Source: Bacteroides ihuae
GTDB taxonomy: Bacteria; Bacteroidota; Bacteroidia; Bacteroidales; Bacteroidaceae
Direction: 5' to 3'
NCBI RefSeq assembly: GCF_900104585.1
Contig: NZ_FNVX01000004.1
Coordinates: 62,001-126,000, forward strand
DNA length: 64,000 nt
Of the stretch, positions 55,047-62,001 are shown in pieces; the first letter of the stretch is position 1; each line of letters starts with the position of its first letter. A program made the position numbers and the translations under genes. Under the pieces are notes generated by a model that saw nothing but the letters and a program-made list of their open reading frames with translations, searched no databases and was not told the DNA's origin.

Positions 55047-58000
55047 TTAAAGGGTTACACTTACTCCGAATGTTACAGTGCGTACAAAAGGGAAACGTCC
55101 TGTCTCTTTTACCTGTCTACTTGCTTCCGGATCCCAACCATCATTGATTTTAGAAGATTCCCAAAGATCTGCGCCTGAAATATATAAGCGACATGAGTTT
55201 AGAACTTTAACATTTCTCAATAAAGACATAGGTACATTATACCCTAATGTTACATTTTTAAGACGAATATAAGAGCCATCCTCAACAGACCAAGAAGAAG
55301 TCTGATAGTTGTAATTATTTATAGTTCCATTATTTGTATAAGAGGGATAAAAGGCATTCACATTCTCTTGATTCCAAGTATTTCCGACTGATTGATTCGA
55401 AGTATTCAGATAAACAGCCTTCATAGGAATACGCCAGATTTCATTACCATTGTTATCCCCTGTACGAAAAATGCTACGCTTTGCCACACCTTGGAAGACA
55501 ACAGATAAATCAAAGTTATTCCATTCCATGCCCAGATTGAAAGAATAAGAAATCTTAGGATCGTCTGTACCTAAATATACGTAATCATTATAGTCCAGCT
55601 TCCCATCATCATTTGCATCTTCAAACATATTGTCCCCTAAACGAATATCATTAGTCAAGCCGATAGTATTACCTGATAAAAAGCGGTAAAGGTATTTCGT
55701 TCGCTGTTCTTCGTTCTGTATCTTTCCTGTATAACGAAGGCCAAAAATACTGTTCAATGGATAACCTTGTTGCTTGTCTTTAAATCCAGAACTCAAAACA
55801 TTAGTTCCACCTATATCAGTTAATTTGTTAGTATTATAAGAGAATGAACCACCAACATGATACACTACATTACCAATTTTATCAGACCAAGTTAATTGCC
55901 CTTCATAACCTTTTGCTTCAAATTTACCATCATTAGAATAGCCCGCATTATCACCTAAAATACCAGGATAAGAAACCGTTATCAACATATTATCATTCTT
56001 CTTCATATACGCCTCTAATGTTCCGGACAAACGTCCCGTCAATACGCTGAAGTCTAAACCGATATTATAATTATTAATACGTTCCCATTCACGTCCTTGC
56101 GAAGCAATCTTCCCATTAGTATCAATGATTGTAGCTTTTTCCGAGCCTAACAAAGCGCCACTTTGTGATTTAAAATTATAATATTGTGCTCCTTCATAAC
56201 GATCAATACCACTCTGGTTACCCACTACGCCATACGAAAGACGAAGTTTCAATTCATCGAGCCAACTATATTTTTTCATAAAGTTTTCTTCTGAGATACG
56301 CCAACCACCAGATAGCCCATAAAAAAATGCCCAACGAGCAGTTTCAAATTTAGAAGAGCCATCATAACGCATATTAACTTCTGCCAGATACTTTGACTTA
56401 TAACTATAATTTAGACGAGAAAAATAAGATAATATAGCTTCATGCCACTTTGTACCTTTATTATCTGTTAATGAGATAGTTCCAGCTCCATTAACAGACT
56501 CTAATGAGTTCTGAATATCCTTAACAGAGACACCAAAATAATCATATTCTGTCAGTTCGTATTGAGTACCTAACATCGCACTCAAGTCGTGAATATTCCC
56601 AATATTCTTTTTAAAATTCAGATAAGCCGACATTGAATAGAAATTTCTACTCGAACTAGTCTTTGAATAAGACGATTCTGATTGTTTTGAAACAGTTGGA
56701 GTTGAATTTACTTGAGTACCGGCATAATTATATGAGGTAACTGCCATTTTCTTTGTATCGCGCGTTGCAGAAGAAGTGTTATAGCCCAAGTCCGAAACTA
56801 AATCTAAATTTTTCAACAGGTTAAGAGTCAATTTCTCACTTATATTTATCTCAGAAACTTTTAGTTTGTTATCGCCTCCAAGTTCAGCATACCAAATGGG
56901 TGACATCCAAGTGCCCCATGAATAAGGTTTTCCATCAATGGTAGAAGCTGGCAACCCAGGTTGTGGATAGCTTCCTGTCAACGTTTCCCCTATCCTTGAG
57001 GGAGCTACTTGATTCTGACGGTTGTAAGCAATCACAGATTCTACTTTGAACCGATCAGTCACTTGCAACTTATTAGTCAAACGAAAATTATAACGTTGAT
57101 TATTATTGTTACCCCATTTTAAATTACTTCCATCATACAAATAACCCAAAGACAAACGATACAAATTCTTTTCTGTCCCACCTGAAATAGCTAAATCGTG
57201 CTGAGTAGAACTGCTATTGCCAAACAATATATCGCTCCAGTTAGTATCCATAAATACGAAATCTTTAACATCTGTAAATGCGGAGGTAAAAGGATTGGTA
57301 CTATTATTTAAATCAATATAATGCCCTTCATTAGCCAAAGCTAACTTAGCGTATTGCATCCAAGTATCGCTATCTGTATAACCATCATTAGTGCGAGCCT
57401 GAATTACAGCATTGGCCCATTCCTTCAATGACATCAGTTCCGGCTGTAAACCAACCTTCTTAAATGTGTATGAAGCACTATACTCAACTTTAGCCTTGCC
57501 CTCTTTAGCCTGTTTAGTCGTAATTAAGACTACACCTCCAGCAGCACGAGAACCATAAATAGCAGCGGAAGCATCTTTCAAGAAATTAATTGATGCAATA
57601 TCAGAGGGATTCATATTACGAAGAGCATTTATACTTTCAGATGCTACCCCATCAATAATAACTAAAGGGTCAGCAGTATTAGCAGAAACAGAGCCACGTA
57701 ATTTCATTCCCCAGCTTTCATCACCCGGAGCCGAAGAATTACGCGTAATAGTTACTCCGGGAACCTGTCCTTGCATAGCTTGTAAAGGAGAAGACAATGA
57801 GCCTTTGCCCTTTAACATTTTATCAGTAACCACTGTAATAGCACCTGTTAGAGTTTCTTTCTTTTGAGAGCCATAACCCACTACCACAACTTCATCTAAA
57901 AGTTCCGTATCTTCTTTCAGTATGACTTTAAAAGAATTATTTCCCGCAATAGAGAGTTCTTGTGCTTTATATCCAATATAAGAAATAACGAGCATTCCTT

Positions 58001-58193
58001 TCTCAGCACTCAACGAAAAATTGCCATCGATATCGGTAATAGTACCATTCGATGTTCCTTTAACCAACACACTGGCACCAATTATTGGCTCACCAGAGGT
58101 GTCAGACACATGCCCATTAATCTTTCGCTGGGCCAATGCTGTTAAAGAAACAAACATCAGCAAGCATGTAAGAATTGTTTTTAATAGTCTCAT
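55047..58193 (-). CDS. SusC/RagA-family TonB-dependent outer membrane transporter
   Basis: This 1,048-residue protein has a signal peptide (ending LTALAQ) and a carboxypeptidase-regulatory-like domain (GHVSDTSGEPIIGASVLVKGTSNGTITDIDGNFSL). A TonB-box region (EVVVVGYGSQKKETLTGAI), a plug (PLQAMQGQVPGVTI, DPLVIIDGV, ASAAIYGSRAAGGVVLITTK) and a beta-barrel ending in an aromatic-flanked strand (VRTVTFGVSVTL) follow. It imports oligosaccharides across the outer membrane with its SusD partner. No extra N-terminal STN domain is seen, so it is not an obvious anti-sigma-linked transducer despite the ECF sigma gene 132 bases upstream. Confidence 0.96.
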   Translation of the reverse strand: MRLLKTILTCLLMFVSLTALAQRKINGHVSDTSGEPIIGASVLVKGTSNGTITDIDGNFSLSAEKGMLVISYIGYKAQELSIAGNNSFKVILKEDTELLDEVVVVGYGSQKKETLTGAITVVTDKMLKGKGSLSSPLQAMQGQVPGVTITRNSSAPGDESWGMKLRGSVSANTADPLVIIDGVASESINALRNMNPSDIASINFLKDASAAIYGSRAAGGVVLITTKQAKEGKAKVEYSASYTFKKVGLQPELMSLKEWANAVIQARTNDGYTDSDTWMQYAKLALANEGHYIDLNNSTNPFTSAFTDVKDFVFMDTNWSDILFGNSSSTQHDLAISGGTEKNLYRLSLGYLYDGSNLKWGNNNNQRYNFRLTNKLQVTDRFKVESVIAYNRQNQVAPSRIGETLTGSYPQPGLPASTIDGKPYSWGTWMSPIWYAELGGDNKLKVSEINISEKLTLNLLKNLDLVSDLGYNTSSATRDTKKMAVTSYNYAGTQVNSTPTVSKQSESSYSKTSSSRNFYSMSAYLNFKKNIGNIHDLSAMLGTQYELTEYDYFGVSVKDIQNSLESVNGAGTISLTDNKGTKWHEAILSYFSRLNYSYKSKYLAEVNMRYDGSSKFETARWAFFYGLSGGWRISEENFMKKYSWLDELKLRLSYGVVGNQSGIDRYEGAQYYNFKSQSGALLGSEKATIIDTNGKIASQGREWERINNYNIGLDFSVLTGRLSGTLEAYMKKNDNMLITVSYPGILGDNAGYSNDGKFEAKGYEGQLTWSDKIGNVVYHVGGSFSYNTNKLTDIGGTNVLSSGFKDKQQGYPLNSIFGLRYTGKIQNEEQRTKYLYRFLSGNTIGLTNDIRLGDNMFEDANDDGKLDYNDYVYLGTDDPKISYSFNLGMEWNNFDLSVVFQGVAKRSIFRTGDNNGNEIWRIPMKAVYLNTSNQSVGNTWNQENVNAFYPSYTNNGTINNYNYQTSSWSVEDGSYIRLKNVTLGYNVPMSLLRNVKVLNSCRLYISGADLWESSKINDGWDPEASRQVKETGRFPFVRTVTFGVSVTL

Positions 58194-58215
58194 AAAATTA
58201 ATATTTAAGATTGAA

Positions 58216-58223
58216 CAAAAATA
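58216..58223 (-). promoter_or_regulatory. -7 box for the SusC-SusD unit
   Basis: CAAAAATA reads TATTTTTG on the minus strand (TAnnTTTG) and lies 23 bases before the SusC start. If the ECF sigma factor or the propeller-AraC regulator controls this unit, the real elements could differ. Confidence 0.35.
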
Positions 58224-58325
58224 AGGTTATTGTTAACTTCATTATGATAAATCATACAGTATTTTAAGGCTGCTCGTAATTGAGAAATTTTCATAGGCTG
58301 TTTTTATATTTAGAGTTAATAAAGT

Positions 58326-58844
58326 CTATATACATTGTCTGATATAAGCACGCATGCATTTCCGGCCTAACAGTAGATGATTCTCCACGGTACGGCGACT
58401 GAGATTCATTTTCTCAGAAATATCATCCGTTGTTTGTTCACCGAAACGACTTAGTGAATAAATAATTTTTCGTTGAGGAGGAAAAGTTTGAAGATAGTTT
58501 CTTTCCAAAGACAAGATATCTTTAGCTATAAGAATCTCTTCAGTTTCGTTAGTAGTTCTCATAGCTATATCATAGATATAAGAAGTAATCTCTTCCTTCT
58601 TATAATAACGGCGAATATAGTCGGTTACAATATTGCGGGCAATGGTAAAAAGGAAGTATTTAACTGTATCTTCCCGAAGCATCTGTTTATAATCGAGCAA
58701 ACGTATAAATACATCTTGCACTAAATCTTCAGCTTCGTATTTGTGGTTGATACGATAGGCAATATACTTCAAAATAGTCTGATAGTACTCTTCATATGAA
58801 CGGGCAACAATGCTCTCTTCCCTTGGGTTTGAAATGTTCTTCAT
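58326..58844 (-). CDS. ECF-type RNA polymerase sigma factor
   Basis: This 172-residue sigma factor has region 2 (YEAEDLVQDVFIRLLDYKQ, FLFTIARNIVTDYIRR) and region 4 (FPPQRKIIYSLSRFGEQTTDDISEKMNLSRRTVENHLLLGRKCMRAYI). ECF sigmas redirect RNA polymerase to few promoters, here possibly susC. In many Bacteroides glycan loci the ECF gene is followed by a FecR-type anti-sigma gene and a SusC with an STN domain. Neither is present here, so how it is controlled is unclear. A good minus-strand -7 box lies at 58878-58885. Confidence 0.92.
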   Translation of the reverse strand: MKNISNPREESIVARSYEEYYQTILKYIAYRINHKYEAEDLVQDVFIRLLDYKQMLREDTVKYFLFTIARNIVTDYIRRYYKKEEITSYIYDIAMRTTNETEEILIAKDILSLERNYLQTFPPQRKIIYSLSRFGEQTTDDISEKMNLSRRTVENHLLLGRKCMRAYIRQCI

Positions 58845-58877
58845 AATACGATCTTTTTCGGTTCGAAATTATGGATG

Positions 58878-58885
58878 CAAATATA
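58878..58885 (-). promoter_or_regulatory. -7 box for the ECF sigma gene
   Basis: CAAATATA reads TATATTTG on the minus strand (TAnnTTTG), 34 bases upstream of the start at 58844. Confidence 0.45.
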
Positions 58886-58998
58886 TGGAGTTACTAAAGC
58901 GAAACAATATTTAATAGACGCTAACAAATCTCACTGCATTAATCCAGACTACATAATACATAAAACACTGATTATCAATTATTAATAGATAAAAAGAC

Positions 58999-59028
58999 AA
59001 GAGTCTCAAATTATTATTCAAGACTCTT
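58999..59028 (-). terminator. Terminator after the propeller-AraC regulator
   Basis: The arms AAGAGTCT (58999-59006) and AGACTCTT (59021-59028) pair perfectly. On the minus strand a TCTTTTTATC tract follows. It lies 28 bases beyond the regulator stop at 59056. Confidence 0.7.
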
Positions 59029-59055
59029 ACTATACGAAAAGATGTTCCCTAGCAG

Positions 59056-61851
59056 TTATTCATTAGAAGCACCTATACTGCGGATGTATTCATTGGGAGT
59101 AATGCCGGTACTTTTCTTAAAAGAACGGAAGAAAGAAGCTCTTGAGCTGAATCCGCAGAGTTCGGCCAAGGCACTTAGTGTGTAACGGGAGTATTGCGAA
59201 TCGTTCACCAGTTTTTTGAATTCGGCTATGCGGTATTCATTAGTGAAGTCATAATATGATTGGTTCAAATACTGATTAAACACGTATGATAAAGAGTAAG
59301 AAGAAGTATCAATAGCATGTGCCAAATCAGCAATCTTCAAATCCGGATTGATATATGGTTTCTGTTCGTTCATGTATGCAGTCAGTTTTTCATAGATGTT
59401 CTTGCACTCTTCATCACTCAGACGGTTCGCTTTATATTTTTCTTCATTCGGTTTATCCGGATGCAATAGAAGATGTTCGGTTGATTGTTCTATTGGTTCG
59501 CGAGAATCACGATTACGATTCTTCATCCTCCAATAATAGAAGATTCCGGCTAACAGCAGTATACACATCAGCGTAAACAGCCAGAACCAAATAGAATAAA
59601 CCAATGCAATCTCTACTTTTAAGGAGGCAACAGATTCTTCACTACCGGGAATACGGATCTTAAATGTATAGTTGCCCGGAGATAAATCATAATAATTCAC
59701 CTCATTCTGTCCAGTCACTAAATGCCACTCTTCATCGACACCTTCTAACTGATATTCATACACCATCGTTATAGGATCGGTATACGACAAATTAGCAAAG
59801 TTGAAAGTCAGATTGTTTTGATTATGTTTCAATGATAGGCAATGATCATCAGCTAATTCCCGCTTTTCTATCGAATCAAGAGGAATACCGTTTACTAATA
59901 CATCGGTCAGGACTATTTTATAAGGATGCCTACATATCTCATCAGAACGCTTTGGGTTTACATACAAGAGTCCCTTGGCATTACCAAACCAAAGGATCCC
60001 TTTTTCATCTTTATAAGCTGTTCCGTTTGTAAAGGTAGGGCTCGGAACACCATCACTAAAGTTGTAACTAGAATAAATTTTATTGTTTTCCTTCACACGC
60101 AGCAGTCCGTCATCACAACCTAGCCAAAGCCATCCCATATCATCTTCCACTACCGACATATAAGCATTTCCGTGTAACGAAGGATTCATTGGAGTACGAT
60201 AAAAGCTGCTCATGGACAAATTACTAGTAAACAGACTCCCCTTGTCCGGCAAGAAATATAAATTATGTTGGGAATCCTCATAAATAGTTCGAATCTTCTC
60301 TTTATGCACAAAACCTTCAGGAAAGATGTTGGTCTTCATTGCGCCCGAAGAGGCATCGAAGATGCAAAGTCCTGCTTCCGTACAAATCCAACCTTTTCTT
60401 GTAGAGTCAAAAAAGATTTCGTACACGTTCCCTTCAGGGAGTTGTGAATTGGAACTGGTATAAGATTTCATTTCTTTTTTATCAGCATTGTAACAATAGA
60501 CTCCCGAGGAGGTTCCCATCCATAGATTGCCGACTGCATCTATTTCAAAACAGAAAATATGACCTTTCAGAAAGGTTTCGGATGGATATTCTGTAAACTG
60601 ACGCACAGACAGCGTAGAGGGATTAAAGACTGATAATCCGCCACCATAAGTACCAATATAGAACTCACCTTTATAGAAATTAATAGCAAGAATCAGATTT
60701 GAGCGTAATGTTGGCATCACGAAGCTTTTCACTGTTTTAGTTTGCTCGTTAATGTAATAAAGCCCATCTCGGGTACCAATAAGTTTCTCTTTTCCATGGA
60801 TGAAGAACGAACGAACCGGTAGATCTAAAGAGTCGAAAAAGGGAGGGAAGGAATAAACACGAAATAAGCCACTTTGATAAAGGCTATAATCAAATCCAGC
60901 CTGATAAAAACCAATCCAGACAATACCTTCTTTATCCACCAGCAAAGAGTAGACTGAATTGGAGCGAATACTGTTTTTATCTTTGGAATCATGTCGCAGG
61001 GAACGAATTATTTGTTTCTTACTGTGCGAAAAGAAATGTACCCCATTTCCATCCGTAGAAACATAAAGCATATCTTTGCCATCAGTTGATATAGACGAAA
61101 TGATGTTGGAACCTACATTTACAGAACGGGTGAATTTATGCGTAGTCAGATCAAAGTTGACAATGCCTAAAACTGAGGTGCCTAGATATAAGGTATTCTT
61201 AATACGTGCCAAATTACGAAACATGCACGAATGTCCTCCTTCAGCAGCAAAATGATAGCCAACAGTTTTCCCCGTCGCAGAGCTGTAAGAAAACAGACCT
61301 TGTTCGGTAGCCAACCAAAGCATCCCCATTCCATCAGAGCAAATACCATAAATCCGGTTACTCGGAGAGAATATATTTTTATCGAGCATCACACGGGTCA
61401 GCTGACCGGAATGATAGATAAAAAGGCCTTTTTCTGTGCCTACATACAACGTTTGTTTACCATCGAAAAATAAAGATAGCACCGAACAATCAATTGTTTC
61501 AGGAGAAATATGCACCATCATTTCTGTTTCTTTATTTAAACGCCAAAGGCCCAAACCGTTCCCAACCCACAATTGCTTATTGTTTGTTTCAACAATGGCG
61601 TTCACACGTTTACGCTTTACATCTGCACTAGAAAAAGGATAATGCTTAATTTTAACTCCATCGAAACGATCCAGACAATTATCTGTTCCAAGCCATATAA
61701 ATCCTTCCGCATCTTTATAAATCACGTTGACTAAGAGGTCAGAAAGTCCTTCTGCCATAGTCACCCCGCGAAATGTGTAAGATTCTGCAGACAATGAGCA
61801 GGTTAATAGACAAGTAAAGAATAGCCAACTATATTTCAACGTGTTTCTCAT
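59056..61851 (-). CDS. Membrane-bound propeller-AraC regulator without kinase or receiver
   Basis: This 931-residue protein has a signal peptide (ending TCSLSAES) and a series of two-component propeller repeats (GFIWLGTDNCLDRF, QLWVGNGLGLWRL, GMLWLATEQGLFSYS, GIVWIGFYQAGFDYS, NLWMGTSSGVYCYN). A Y_Y_Y-type domain follows (MVYEYQLEGVDEEWHLV, LSPGNYTFKIRIPG), then one transmembrane helix near 748-772 (SIWFWLFTLMCILLLAGIFYYW). The cytoplasmic part goes straight to an AraC domain (about 837-931: LSALAELCGFSSRASFFRSFKKSTGITPNEYIRS). No HisKA, ATPase or receiver domain lies between. It would act as a one-component regulator of the PUL, sensing glycan outside the inner membrane and binding DNA inside. 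Confidence 0.92.
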   Translation of the reverse strand: MRNTLKYSWLFFTCLLTCSLSAESYTFRGVTMAEGLSDLLVNVIYKDAEGFIWLGTDNCLDRFDGVKIKHYPFSSADVKRKRVNAIVETNNKQLWVGNGLGLWRLNKETEMMVHISPETIDCSVLSLFFDGKQTLYVGTEKGLFIYHSGQLTRVMLDKNIFSPSNRIYGICSDGMGMLWLATEQGLFSYSSATGKTVGYHFAAEGGHSCMFRNLARIKNTLYLGTSVLGIVNFDLTTHKFTRSVNVGSNIISSISTDGKDMLYVSTDGNGVHFFSHSKKQIIRSLRHDSKDKNSIRSNSVYSLLVDKEGIVWIGFYQAGFDYSLYQSGLFRVYSFPPFFDSLDLPVRSFFIHGKEKLIGTRDGLYYINEQTKTVKSFVMPTLRSNLILAINFYKGEFYIGTYGGGLSVFNPSTLSVRQFTEYPSETFLKGHIFCFEIDAVGNLWMGTSSGVYCYNADKKEMKSYTSSNSQLPEGNVYEIFFDSTRKGWICTEAGLCIFDASSGAMKTNIFPEGFVHKEKIRTIYEDSQHNLYFLPDKGSLFTSNLSMSSFYRTPMNPSLHGNAYMSVVEDDMGWLWLGCDDGLLRVKENNKIYSSYNFSDGVPSPTFTNGTAYKDEKGILWFGNAKGLLYVNPKRSDEICRHPYKIVLTDVLVNGIPLDSIEKRELADDHCLSLKHNQNNLTFNFANLSYTDPITMVYEYQLEGVDEEWHLVTGQNEVNYYDLSPGNYTFKIRIPGSEESVASLKVEIALVYSIWFWLFTLMCILLLAGIFYYWRMKNRNRDSREPIEQSTEHLLLHPDKPNEEKYKANRLSDEECKNIYEKLTAYMNEQKPYINPDLKIADLAHAIDTSSYSLSYVFNQYLNQSYYDFTNEYRIAEFKKLVNDSQYSRYTLSALAELCGFSSRASFFRSFKKSTGITPNEYIRSIGASNE

Positions 61852-61903
61852 CAGTAAACGGCTGTTTAAGAGAATAGAAAATCAATAATTCATAAGTATA
61901 AGG

Positions 61904-61911
61904 CAAAGATA
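61904..61911 (-). promoter_or_regulatory. -7 box for the propeller-AraC regulator
   Basis: CAAAGATA reads TATCTTTG on the minus strand (TAnnTTTG), 53 bases upstream of the start at 61851. Confidence 0.45.
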
Positions 61912-61949
61912 ATGATTAATACTATTTAGCAGAAGGATGCAACAAAAAA

Positions 61950-61984
61950 AGTCTGCCAGAGATATTTACGCCCCATAGCAGACT
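61950..61984 (-). terminator. Terminator after the heparinase-like lyase gene
   Basis: The arms AGTCTGC (61950-61956) and GCAGACT (61978-61984) pair perfectly. A run of seven T follows on the minus strand. It lies 18 bases beyond the stop at 62002. Confidence 0.8.
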
Positions 61985-62001
61985 AAGAGTAAAAGGCTAA
62001 A

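Noticed and set aside
59056..61851. Reading this gene as a standard hybrid two-component system
   Set aside because: No histidine kinase, ATPase or receiver motifs occur between the membrane helix and the AraC domain.
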